Below are positions 52,272-60,068 of a DNA stretch of 64,000 nucleotides, one piece after another. The stretch covers positions 1 to 64,000 of the forward strand of contig JAAYVD010000103.1 of assembly GCA_012517355.1 (NCBI GenBank), read 5' to 3'. The DNA comes from Candidatus Rifleibacteriota bacterium. Its GTDB lineage: Bacteria; Muiribacteriota; Ozemobacteria; Ozemobacterales; Ozemobacteraceae. The notes below the pieces were generated by a model. The model did not search any database and was not told the DNA's origin. It worked only from the letters and a program-made list of their open reading frames with translations. A program made the translations under genes and the position numbers. Numbering within the stretch: the first letter of the stretch is position 1; every line of letters begins with the position of its first letter.

Positions 52272-53861
52272 ATGGAACTCGCCTTTCCCGCCCTCGCCAT
52301 CCGCCTCGACGCCTGGCTGCACGAACCGGGTCCGCCGGCCGGGCGGCCATCCCTGCCGGAGATCAGGCGGCTGCTCGACGCAGAGCAGGAGGCCCTCGCC
52401 GCCCGATGGCTCGAAACCGCCCCCGGCTGGCCCACGGCCACCCGAACAGGGTTCGGGCTGGCCTGCCTGGTGACCGGCCACCCGCTGGCCGGGGCCGTTC
52501 CCTTCGGCCGGATCCTCGACACCCTTCCCCCGGATCGCTTGTCCGAGGTCGCTTCCACTCTCGAAGGCTTCGACACCTCCTTTGTCGCCCAGGCCCTCAC
52601 CCTCGCCCTCACCCACCCCGGGCCGGGCGCCGAGGCCGCCGCCTGGCTGCTGGCCGAGGCCAGTTACTCGATCCCCCTGGCCGATCTTCCCGCCCTCCTG
52701 CGGGCCCGCCTCTGGAGCCCCGTCGGCCGCCGGAACCTGTTGTGCCTGGTTCCGATGGTGATCCGCGGCGAAGCCGGGAACCTGCTGCGCGACCTCCTGC
52801 CCACCCTGGCCGGTGAGCAGGAGGCGCAGGTCCAGGCCCTGCTCGACCTCCTGCGGGATCCCCCGACCATCCAACCGACCCCGCCCGGAACCCCGCCGGC
52901 GCCGGCCGCCACACCAATCCTGACGCCGGTTTCCGCCCCCCCGCCCGCCGACGTCGAGGCGGCCGCCTATGGCGGACCTCCCAACCCCCCGGGCGACGGG
53001 GAACCGGCCCTGCCGCTGCCTGGGGACACGATCGGCCCCGTCACCGTCCCGGTGCGCGGGTCATCGACCCCCGCTGCCCTCCGGCCATCCCCGGCCCCCC
53101 TCCCTGACCAGCCCACCCCCGTGCGCCCCTCCGTTCTTCCGGCCCACAAGCCCCCACCGCGGACAAGCCGACCGGCCGCCCCCGGCACCAGCGGGCCGGT
53201 CACCCGGGCGGAACGGCTGACGGGCTGGTTCACGAACCTCTACGTCCTGGCGGGCGGGGCTCTGGCCCTGGTGCTGGCCGCCTTTCTCACGGTGGCCCGC
53301 TGGGAGGCCCGGCCGGCCGGGGCCCCGGATTCCAGGCCCAAGGCCGGCGAGAAGGTCTGGATCGACGCCGTCACCCGCCGCCCGATCACCGAATCGTTCC
53401 TCGCCGCCGACAAGGAATACCGGATGGGGGAGATCTTCCGCATCCAGGACCGGTTCGCCGATGCCACATCCTTCTACCGGGCGGCCACCGCCCTCGACCC
53501 CACCCATGTCGAGGCCCAGGACCGGCTCGGCTACTGTCTCTACAAGATGAAGGACTTTCCCGCCGCCGAGGAGCAGTTCAAGGCCGCCCTCCGGATCGAC
53601 GCCGGATTCTACCGCAGCCACTTCTACCTCGGCCGCCTCCACCGGCGAGCCCAGCGCTGGGAGGAAGCCCTGGCCGAGTTCCGGCTGGCCTTCGCCGGCA
53701 AGAAGGATCTCGCCCAGATCGGCATCGAGTATCTCGACCTGCTGATCAGGCTCGGACTGTTCGAGGAGGCCCGACCGGTCGCCGGGGAACTGGTGACGCG
53801 CTTCCCCAGCAACCGCCAGATCGCCGACCTCCAGGCCCGGGTCCTGCAGGAGGGCTCCTGA
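52272..53861 (+). CDS. Membrane protein with C-terminal TPR repeats
   Basis: A 529-aa protein. Residues 1-195 are helical repeats similar in style to the neighbouring HEAT protein (WLLAEASYSIPLADLPALLRARLW). Residues about 200-315 are Pro-rich. One TM segment (LYVLAGGALALVLAAFLTVARW, about 321-342) divides the protein. The C-terminal part (about 385-529) has three or four TPR units (YRMGEIFRIQDRFADATSFYRAATALDP, AEEQFKAALRIDAGFY, LFEEARPVAGELVTRFP). The stop overlaps the start of the first pseudopilin gene by 1 nt (TGATG), so they are translationally coupled. A scaffold role in the pseudopilus assembly, as for PilF-like TPR proteins, is possible but not shown. Confidence 0.75.
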   Translation: MELAFPALAIRLDAWLHEPGPPAGRPSLPEIRRLLDAEQEALAARWLETAPGWPTATRTGFGLACLVTGHPLAGAVPFGRILDTLPPDRLSEVASTLEGFDTSFVAQALTLALTHPGPGAEAAAWLLAEASYSIPLADLPALLRARLWSPVGRRNLLCLVPMVIRGEAGNLLRDLLPTLAGEQEAQVQALLDLLRDPPTIQPTPPGTPPAPAATPILTPVSAPPPADVEAAAYGGPPNPPGDGEPALPLPGDTIGPVTVPVRGSSTPAALRPSPAPLPDQPTPVRPSVLPAHKPPPRTSRPAAPGTSGPVTRAERLTGWFTNLYVLAGGALALVLAAFLTVARWEARPAGAPDSRPKAGEKVWIDAVTRRPITESFLAADKEYRMGEIFRIQDRFADATSFYRAATALDPTHVEAQDRLGYCLYKMKDFPAAEEQFKAALRIDAGFYRSHFYLGRLHRRAQRWEEALAEFRLAFAGKKDLAQIGIEYLDLLIRLGLFEEARPVAGELVTRFPSNRQIADLQARVLQEGS

Positions 53862-54328
53862 TGAGGCTTCCCTCCCGCCGGGGGGTCACCCTGCTCGAAG
53901 TCATCATGGCCATGGTGATCCTGACCATCGCCATCGTCCCGATGCTCGACGTCTTCGGGGTCACCGGGCGCACGGTCGCCAAGAGCCAGAACCTGTCGCT
54001 GGCCGTCGGCCTCTCCCACAAGATCGCCCAGCACCTGCTCACCATGCCGTACGACGCCATCGTCGACAAGGCCGAAACCCCTCTGGCCGACGGGGCCGAC
54101 GACCAGGTCTTCAACCCCCTCGAAAACCCTGGCACCAGCCAGACGACGAACCGGCGGATCACCGCCGCCCAGCTCCCCGAGCTGCATGCCTTTCTGAAGA
54201 AATACTCGGTCCGTTATGCGCTCGACGTCGTCGGCGACGCGCCGAAGGACGTGAAGATCATCATCACCTGGATCGAACAGGGCCGGAACATGTTGTACAG
54301 CCTGAGGGTCTATGTCAGTCGCCGCTGA
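53861..54328 (+). CDS. Type IV pilin-like minor pseudopilin 1
   Basis: A 155-aa prepilin. The short leader RLPSRRG is followed by the cleavage and methylation site G/VTLLEVIMAMVIL with Glu at +5, then one hydrophobic helix. The rest is a small globular domain that is typical of GspI/PilV-like minor pseudopilins. It would be processed by a PilD-type prepilin peptidase, which is not in this window. It overlaps the preceding TPR gene by 1 nt and the next pseudopilin gene by 17 nt. Confidence 0.9.
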   Translation: MRLPSRRGVTLLEVIMAMVILTIAIVPMLDVFGVTGRTVAKSQNLSLAVGLSHKIAQHLLTMPYDAIVDKAETPLADGADDQVFNPLENPGTSQTTNRRITAAQLPELHAFLKKYSVRYALDVVGDAPKDVKIIITWIEQGRNMLYSLRVYVSRR

Positions 54329-54935
54329 ACACGCCCGCCCGGCACGAGGTCGGCCGTATCCCCTTGCCGCCAGGGAGAGGGGGAGGCCGCGACCGCTTCC
54401 CGCGTGGCCTGGGCGACGCCCGCCGGCCCGCGTCCCGTTCGGTTCGTGCCCGGCGCGGGGCTTTTCCTTCGTCGAACTGCTGGTGGCGGCGGGGCTGCTG
54501 ACCGTGATCGTCGGGATCGTCACCCAGTGGTTCTTCTCGCAGCGCCAGTATCAGGACCGCATCACGCGGCTCAGCGACATCCAGGAGAACCTCCGCCAGG
54601 CCACCTTCGCCATGGCCAGGGAACTCAAGACCGGCCGCCAGGTGATCTGGCCCCGCGTGAACCCCGACCAGTCCCCTCGCACCGACTCGGTGCTGGTCTT
54701 CAAGAACTTCCGGGGCGCCATCGTCGCCTTCTTCCACCGCCCCGCCGAGCGGAAGATCCGCCGGGTGGTCATCCCCAACGGCCCCGGAATGCCGGTCGAG
54801 GATACCGCCCCCCTCGGCGACGGCATCGCCTCCCTGACCTTCACCACCATGGGCCCCGACAACAAGCTGGTCTCCCTGCACCTCTCGACGGAAGGAGTGC
54901 ATCACCTCGATGCCGTCCGCCTCGTCAACGAATAA
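54312..54935 (+). CDS. Type IV pilin-like minor pseudopilin 2, with repeat-derived N-terminal extension
   Basis: A 207-aa prepilin of the GspJ/PilW type. The processing site is G/FSFVELLVAAGLLTVIVG (Glu at +5) at about residue 50, and the globular part is beta-rich (KNFRGAIVAFFHRPAERKIRRVVIPNG). The leader is unusually long, about 50 residues of Arg/Pro/Ala; its DNA is B-family copy B10 (54339-54408). Such a long basic leader is not normal for a prepilin, so either it is removed whole or the true start is missing from normal signals. It overlaps the neighbours on both sides. Confidence 0.85.
   Translation: MSVAAEHARPARGRPYPLAARERGRPRPLPAWPGRRPPARVPFGSCPARGFSFVELLVAAGLLTVIVGIVTQWFFSQRQYQDRITRLSDIQENLRQATFAMARELKTGRQVIWPRVNPDQSPRTDSVLVFKNFRGAIVAFFHRPAERKIRRVVIPNGPGMPVEDTAPLGDGIASLTFTTMGPDNKLVSLHLSTEGVHHLDAVRLVNE
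54339..54408 (+). repeat. B-family repeat, copy B10, inside a prepilin leader
   Basis: GGCACGAGGTCGGCCGTATC, then CCTTGCCGCCAGGGAG and GCGACCGCTTCCCGCG. It matches copy B4 in the order and spacing of blocks, and encodes residues about 10-33 of the prepilin precursor. Confidence 0.65.
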
Positions 54936-55599
54936 CCCACCCCCGAGCGGCCCCCGCCGACCGCGCGGGGTGGCCATGTTCTTCGTCCTCGGCATCGTGG
55001 CGGTCATGGTTCCGCTCCTGCTGCTGTTCTCGATGATCGGCAGTTCGCAGGCGAAACAGGCCATGCATTTCCACGACCGCATCACCACCGAGGCCATCGC
55101 CTGGTCGGCCCTCGAGGCCGGCATCGCGCGGTTGCAGGCCAGCGGCGGGGCCGACCTCGTCTCGGGGAGCCTGTCGGAGGTCGACTACCAGTTCAGTCTC
55201 AACCCCACCGGCACCGGCATGGCCTCCCAGGCCCTGTTCAACGTGTTCGCCCGCAGCCAGAAGGGCCCCTTCACCTACATCTACCTGACGGTGTGCGAGC
55301 AGATCCCCCGCTCCCCCCTCGCCCCGGCCGACCCCAACCCCGTGATCACCCACGACTTCTGGGGTACCGTCCAGAACTACGACATCACCCAGGCCTTCGA
55401 CTGCGTGGCCATCGCCAACGCCCGCGGCGCCGACTACCTGGAATGGGAGCGCACCGTGACCTACGAACAGGACCGGACCGACGCCGAGTACCGGGCGGCC
55501 CTGCTGGGCAAGGCCTCCGGCCTGCCTCCGGAGGTGGCCGCGAACTGGAGCGCGATCGTCGATGAACTGGCCCGGCAGAAGGCGGTCCTTACCCCCTGA
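54910..55599 (+). CDS. Pseudopilin-like membrane protein (GspK/PilX-like)
   Basis: A 229-aa protein. After a basic Pro-rich leader the sequence RGVAMFFVLGIVAVMVPLLLLFSMIGSSQAKQ looks like the N-terminal helix of GspK/PilX-type pseudopilins, which often lack Glu at +5, as here. The helix is followed by AMHFHDRITTEAIAWSALEAGIARLQ, a pattern common in this group. The C-terminal domain has one Cys pair (TVCEQIP and FDCVAI). It overlaps the previous pseudopilin gene by 26 nt and closes the first part of the cluster. Confidence 0.78.
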   Translation: MPSASSTNNPPPSGPRRPRGVAMFFVLGIVAVMVPLLLLFSMIGSSQAKQAMHFHDRITTEAIAWSALEAGIARLQASGGADLVSGSLSEVDYQFSLNPTGTGMASQALFNVFARSQKGPFTYIYLTVCEQIPRSPLAPADPNPVITHDFWGTVQNYDITQAFDCVAIANARGADYLEWERTVTYEQDRTDAEYRAALLGKASGLPPEVAANWSAIVDELARQKAVLTP

Positions 55600-55601
55600 G
55601 G

Positions 55602-55630
55602 TTGCTCCCGGCCGGAACGGGACGTATAAT
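55602..55630 (+). promoter_or_regulatory. Promoter of the Gly/Thr-rich secreted protein gene
   Basis: TTGCTC (55602-55607) and perfect TATAAT (55625-55630) with 17 nt between them. The leader of about 90 nt ends in an AAGGAG ribosome-binding site before the ATG at 55726. Confidence 0.7.
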
Positions 55631-55725
55631 GTAAGCAGAGACACAGGCAGGCATTCGGCGTCCGGCCCCGGGGTGGCCTCCCCCGAGAATGCCATGATTT
55701 TGTAAAATGTACAAGGAGAGCTCGT

Positions 55726-56541
55726 ATGTTCCGTCTCCGTCCGATGCTGGTCCTGACCGCACTGATCGGGTGTGCCGCCCTGGCCTGGGCGCTGGAGAGT
55801 CCCGACTTCTACAAGACCAAGACGCAGCGGTATCTCGATGCCTACCGCGCCTACATCCAGGCCAAGGGAAACAACGATCCCACCACTCCGGCCAGGCTGA
55901 AGGCCTACGTCGATGCCTACACCGACTACCTACGCTCCCTCAAACAGGCGGGCCTCGACCGGTCCGACCCCGAGGGGTCCTACCGGCGCCTCACCCTTCC
56001 CCCCGGTGGCACGGGAACCGGTACCGGCTCGGGAACCGGGTCTGGAAACGGCTCAGGGACCGGCACGGGCACGGGTGGGGGGAAGGAGATCCACACCCCC
56101 ACCCCACCCCCCGTCGGCGGCACTGGGACGGGTGGGGGGACCGAACCCGGCGGTGGAGGCAGCAGCTCGGGCACCGGCAAGGATCCCACTACGCCGACCG
56201 GCTCAGGCTCCGGCACGGGCGACGACGGCGGTGAACCCCTCCCCGGCGACTCGGGAGACAAGGGAGGCCTGGGTACCGGTCTGGATGAACCCACCGGAAC
56301 CGGCTCGGCCAGTGATTTCAGCACGGGCAGCGGCGCCGGGAAGACCGGGACGGGCTCCGGGTCGGGAAGCGGTTCCGGCACGGGCGGCGGCCTGGATCCC
56401 GGGATCCAAACCGGAACCGAAACTGGAACCGGAACCGAGACAGGAAGCGGGACAGGGAGCGGCACCGGCGGGGACGACGAGACCGGGACGGGAACCGGTG
56501 GGGGCAAAGACCCTGGCAATCAAGGCGAAAAAGATCTTTGA
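55726..56541 (+). CDS. Secreted Gly/Thr/Ser-rich low-complexity protein
   Basis: A 271-aa exported protein. Signal peptide MFRLRPMLVLTALIGCAALAWA, then about 80 residues of mostly helical sequence (DFYKTKTQRYLDAYRAYIQAKG, with TPARLKAYVDAYTDYLRSLKQAG). From residue 85 to the end the chain is made of GTG, GSG and GTGTG units with a few acidic breaks. Such regions are flexible and possibly surface exposed or able to bind metal or glycans. AAGGAG stands before the ATG and a strong promoter is present. The role is unknown; the position between pseudopilin and cyclase genes suggests a cell-surface part of that system. Confidence 0.75.
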   Translation: MFRLRPMLVLTALIGCAALAWALESPDFYKTKTQRYLDAYRAYIQAKGNNDPTTPARLKAYVDAYTDYLRSLKQAGLDRSDPEGSYRRLTLPPGGTGTGTGSGTGSGNGSGTGTGTGGGKEIHTPTPPPVGGTGTGGGTEPGGGGSSSGTGKDPTTPTGSGSGTGDDGGEPLPGDSGDKGGLGTGLDEPTGTGSASDFSTGSGAGKTGTGSGSGSGSGTGGGLDPGIQTGTETGTGTETGSGTGSGTGGDDETGTGTGGGKDPGNQGEKDL

Positions 56542-56574
56542 TGGCTCCTACCCCCCGCTCCCCCTGACCTGATC

Positions 56575-58656
56575 ATGCCAGCCTTCCTGCGGCGGCCCAG
56601 CCTCTGGTTCCTGGTCGTCACCCTGGCCATCCTCGCCCTCGGCCGCGGGGTCTTCCGGTTCGCCGACACCCGCCTCCGCGACCTCTGGGTACGGTGGCGG
56701 GTGGCGGCCCACCAGCCGGCCGAACACCCCTGGCTGGCCGCCACGGCCCGGTTCTTCCCCCTCGACCGGCACGGGGCCGAACTGATCCTGGCCATGTACG
56801 ACGACAAGGCCTACCTCGGCATCCCCGGCCCGCCACCGCCCTGGAACCGCCGCGTCTACGCCACCGCCCTCCGCGAGATCGCCCGCGGCCGGCCCCGGGT
56901 GACCGGCATCGACCTGTTCTTCCGCGCCAGATCGGCCTTCGATCAGGAACAGGACGATGACCTGATCGCCGCCATCCGCGAGGCGAGCCCCACCGTGCTG
57001 ATGTCCTACCGGCGCGACCGGTTCGAGGCCCTCCCCTTTCCCGAACTGGCCGAGGCCAGTGTCTGCGCGCCCCCCTACTTCTACCCGTATGTCGACGAAT
57101 CGGTGCGCAAGGCCAGCCTCGTCTTCCGGCCGGTCGATGGCCCCCCCCGCCTGTCCTTCGTCGGCGAGATGGCCCGCCTCTATTGGGGCCTGGCCCCTGA
57201 CCAGGTCGTGATCCGCGACGACGAGGTGGTCTTCCGGCGGCCCGAAGGCGACCACGTCGTTCCCCTCGCCGAGGGCGAGAACCTCTACATCAACTACAAC
57301 TCACTCGTGCGGCAGGTGCCGGTGGTCTCGATCTTCGACCTGTTCCACCGCCGCGTCGATCCGGGCCTGTTCAAGGACCGCATCGTCATGCTCGGCCTGA
57401 GCAACTCGCTGCTGCAGGACCGCTTCCTGACCCCCACGGGCCAGCCCGAATTCGGCACCCTGATCCACGCCCTCACCCTGCAGAACATCCTGACCGGCAC
57501 CTGGCTGCGCCACCCCGACGACTGGCAGGGGCCGATCCTCGGGGCGCTCCTGCTCCTGGTCTCCTTCCTGGTCATCGGGGCCCGCCTGTCGCCGGTTCCC
57601 TACCTCGCCGCCACCTTCGCCGGCTGCCTCGCCCTCCTGGCTGTTTCCTGGCACGGCATGATCTTCGATCTCCGGATGGTGGACGTCGCGCCCGGCCTGT
57701 TCGGCCTGGTCGCCGCCGCCGCCTTCTCGATCGGCCTGCGCTACTACACCGAGCTGAGCGAGAAGCTGCGCATCAAGCACGCGTTCCAGCATTACGTCAC
57801 CGCCTCGGTCGTCAACGAGATCCTGCGCGACCCCTCGAAACTCAACCTGCACGGCGAAGAGCGCATCCTGACCGTCTTCTTCTCGGACATCGCCGGGTTC
57901 ACCGCCCTGTCGGAAGGACGCACCCCCATCGAGGTGGTGGAACAGCTGAACGAGTATCTGACCGAGATGACCGAGATCGTCTTCCAGTATGAAGGGCTGC
58001 TCGACAAGTACGAGGGGGATGCCATCATGGCCGTGTTCGGCGCGCCCATCGGGCAGGTCGATCACGCCGTGCGCGCCTGCCGCTGCGCCCTCGCCAACCA
58101 GCAGGCCCTCGCCCCCCTGCGGGCGAAGTGGCGCGCCGAGGGCAAACCCGAACTCCACGCCAGGATCGGCATCAACACCGGGGTCGTCGTGGTGGGGAAC
58201 ATGGGTTCCCGCATGCGGTTCGACTACACCGTCATCGGCGACAACGTGAACCTCGCCGCCCGTCTCGAGGGGGCCAACAAGCTGTTCCAGAGCAGCATCA
58301 TGGTCGGCCCCACCACCGCCAGCCTGGTCGCGGAGGCGATCCTGACCCGCTCCCTCGGCCGGCTGCAGGTGCTGGGCCGCCAGCAGACCGTCGAGGTCTT
58401 CGAAGTGCTGGCCGCCCTCGACGACCCCGACGGCGGCCGCCTGGAAGCCGCCCGGCACGCCAAAACCGCTTGGGAGGAAGCCTTCGCCCTGGCCCTCGCC
58501 GGCCGCTACGCCGACGGCATGATCCGCCTGGAGACCTACCTGAAGGGCCGGCCCGACGACCGGCCCGCCACCATCTTCTACGAGAAGCTGTCCCAGTTCG
58601 CCGCGTATCCTCCCGCCGACGGCTGGCAGGGGGTCTGGCTCCAGGAGGCCAAATAG
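56575..58656 (+). CDS. CHASE2-domain adenylate/guanylate cyclase
   Basis: A 693-aa membrane cyclase. An N-terminal TM (about 9-26), a large extracytoplasmic CHASE2 sensor domain (about 30-315), three TM segments (about 317-390), and a cytoplasmic class III cyclase domain (about 425-600), followed by about 90 residues of helical tail. All catalytic positions are kept: metal-binding D438 (FFSDIAGFT) and D482 (YEGDAIMAVF), Lys478, Asn559 and Arg563 (TVIGDNVNLAARLE). It should therefore be active as a homodimer, making cAMP or cGMP; Lys478 favours ATP. It stands in the pseudopilin cluster upstream of a STAS protein, so signal-dependent control of that system is plausible. Confidence 0.92.
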   Translation: MPAFLRRPSLWFLVVTLAILALGRGVFRFADTRLRDLWVRWRVAAHQPAEHPWLAATARFFPLDRHGAELILAMYDDKAYLGIPGPPPPWNRRVYATALREIARGRPRVTGIDLFFRARSAFDQEQDDDLIAAIREASPTVLMSYRRDRFEALPFPELAEASVCAPPYFYPYVDESVRKASLVFRPVDGPPRLSFVGEMARLYWGLAPDQVVIRDDEVVFRRPEGDHVVPLAEGENLYINYNSLVRQVPVVSIFDLFHRRVDPGLFKDRIVMLGLSNSLLQDRFLTPTGQPEFGTLIHALTLQNILTGTWLRHPDDWQGPILGALLLLVSFLVIGARLSPVPYLAATFAGCLALLAVSWHGMIFDLRMVDVAPGLFGLVAAAAFSIGLRYYTELSEKLRIKHAFQHYVTASVVNEILRDPSKLNLHGEERILTVFFSDIAGFTALSEGRTPIEVVEQLNEYLTEMTEIVFQYEGLLDKYEGDAIMAVFGAPIGQVDHAVRACRCALANQQALAPLRAKWRAEGKPELHARIGINTGVVVVGNMGSRMRFDYTVIGDNVNLAARLEGANKLFQSSIMVGPTTASLVAEAILTRSLGRLQVLGRQQTVEVFEVLAALDDPDGGRLEAARHAKTAWEEAFALALAGRYADGMIRLETYLKGRPDDRPATIFYEKLSQFAAYPPADGWQGVWLQEAK

Positions 58657-58681
58657 CAGGAGAGCCCCTGGCTTCCCATGC

Positions 58682-58687
58682 TATACT
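58682..58687 (+). promoter_or_regulatory. Possible -10 box of the STAS gene
   Basis: TATACT, 32 nt before the GTG at 58720 with GGGAGG between them. No good -35 is visible. Confidence 0.35.
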
Positions 58688-58719
58688 GTCGGTGAATCCT
58701 CAACCCGGGAGGTCCGCCC

Positions 58720-59070
58720 GTGGCATTCACTCTGCACCTGGAAAAGATCGACGGCATTCCCGTCTTCGCCCTCAACGGCTATATCGACAAGGAGGCCGCC
58801 CGCCAGATCCTCGAGGCCGTCGCCGCCCAGCAGAAGGCCGGCCTGAAGCGGTTCGTCCTCGACTTCGCCGCAGCACCCCTGGTCAACTCCTCGGCCCTGG
58901 CCGAGCTGATCGACCTGGTCTCGCAGGGCATCAGCGACACCACCCTGCGGTTCGTCTTCTGCGGCCTGTCCCCAACCTGCCGGTTCAGCTTCAACACCAT
59001 CGGCATCTTCCATTACGCCCGCCCCGCCGAAACCCGCGCCGAAGCTGTTCAGGCCGCAGCCGCCGATTGA
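58720..59070 (+). CDS. STAS-domain protein (anti-sigma factor antagonist type)
   Basis: A 116-aa single-domain STAS protein from GTG at 58720, with GGGAGG 7 nt upstream. The pattern is typical: IPVFALNGYIDKEAARQILEAV, then RFVLDFAAAPLVNSSALAELIDLV, where a Ser in VNSSALAE is the expected phosphorylation site of SpoIIAA/RsbV-like proteins. FCGLSPTCRFSF follows, close to the family end. Such proteins switch partners with a GHKL-type kinase. No such kinase or PP2C phosphatase is encoded in the window apart from a Hanks-type kinase at 62029. It lies between the cyclase and two more pseudopilin genes. Confidence 0.85.
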   Translation: MAFTLHLEKIDGIPVFALNGYIDKEAARQILEAVAAQQKAGLKRFVLDFAAAPLVNSSALAELIDLVSQGISDTTLRFVFCGLSPTCRFSFNTIGIFHYARPAETRAEAVQAAAAD

Positions 59071-59075
59071 CCGCG

Positions 59076-59540
59076 ATGGGAGGCATACCCCCTCGCCGGC
59101 GTCCGGCCGGGGTGTCGGTGGTCGAGGTCCTGCTGGCCATCGTGTTGTTCATGGTCCTGTTCCTGGGCGCGCTGCGCCTGTACACCGAGGCGAACCTACC
59201 CCAGCAGGGCATGATCCGGGATTTCGCCATCGCCATGAACATCTGCGAACGGTTCATCAACAGCCTGAAGAACGATTTCCTCGAAGGCGACCCGCCCCCC
59301 GTCACCGGCACCGAGCAGGATGTCACCGAGGCGGTCCTCGACAACCCCGCGGTGCAGGACTACCTCGCCATCTTCGCGGGAGGCGTCGGCAAGCAGTCGA
59401 CCGAACTGGTCTCCAACTTCAAGACCTTCCTCACGATCCGCGAGGAGGAGCCCAACCTCTTCCGGATCAAGGTCCGCTTCCATTGGGGGTCCCGCATCCA
59501 GCACACGTTCACGATGCAGACCCTGGTCTTCCGCCGATGA
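59076..59540 (+). CDS. Type IV pilin-like minor pseudopilin 3
   Basis: A 154-aa prepilin (ATG at 59076, 5 nt after the STAS stop). Leader MGGIPPRRRPAG, cleavage G/VSVVEVLLAIVLFMVLFLG with Glu at +5, then a hydrophobic helix and a globular domain that contains one Cys (AMNICERFINSLKND). It resembles GspI-type pseudopilins. It overlaps the following pseudopilin gene by 4 nt (ATGA). Confidence 0.87.
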   Translation: MGGIPPRRRPAGVSVVEVLLAIVLFMVLFLGALRLYTEANLPQQGMIRDFAIAMNICERFINSLKNDFLEGDPPPVTGTEQDVTEAVLDNPAVQDYLAIFAGGVGKQSTELVSNFKTFLTIREEEPNLFRIKVRFHWGSRIQHTFTMQTLVFRR

Positions 59541-60037
59541 ACCGCCGCGGCCTCACCTTCACCGAGATGCTGGTCTACGTCATCCTGTTCGCCATCTTCC
59601 TCGGCCTGATCTCCGGCATCTTCACCTGGATGCGGCATTCCCAGGGTTCGGTCCGGCGGCTCGACATCTTCCACCAGCTCCGCGTCTCCTCCTTCCAGAT
59701 CTCCGACCAGCTGGCCTACGCCCCCGCCATCATCTTTCCGCGGGCCGACCCCGGCGGCCGGGCCTGGAACCAGATCGTCTTCCGCAACCAGGCCAACGAG
59801 GTGGTCGCCCTGTTCCTCAACCAGAAAAACCAGTTGGTACAACTCAACTGGACCAACCACTGCCTGCAGCGGGAACCGGTCTTCACCGTCCTCACCGAGG
59901 ACACCATCCGGTTCCGGGTCAAGCGCCCCGCCGAGTCCTACGTCGAGTTCGACCTGCGGATGAAGGAAGGAAAGGACGCGAAGGCCCGCGAGTTCTCGCT
60001 GACCAACAGCGTCCGTCTCCGCAACGTCATCCGGTGA
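59537..60037 (+). CDS. Type IV pilin-like minor pseudopilin 4
   Basis: A 166-aa prepilin. The ATG at 59537 overlaps the previous stop. Leader MNRRG is short and basic, cleavage G/LTFTEMLVYVILFAIFLG with Glu at +5. A beta-rich domain follows (WNQIVFRNQANEVVALFLNQ; TIRFRVKRPAESYVEFDLRM), similar to GspJ/PilW. Together with the gene before it and the large protein after it, it repeats the I-J-K order of minor pseudopilins found earlier in the cluster. Confidence 0.87.
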   Translation: MNRRGLTFTEMLVYVILFAIFLGLISGIFTWMRHSQGSVRRLDIFHQLRVSSFQISDQLAYAPAIIFPRADPGGRAWNQIVFRNQANEVVALFLNQKNQLVQLNWTNHCLQREPVFTVLTEDTIRFRVKRPAESYVEFDLRMKEGKDAKAREFSLTNSVRLRNVIR

Positions 60038-60068
60038 TCCCGTGATCAACCGCCGAGGAGGTCGTGCC

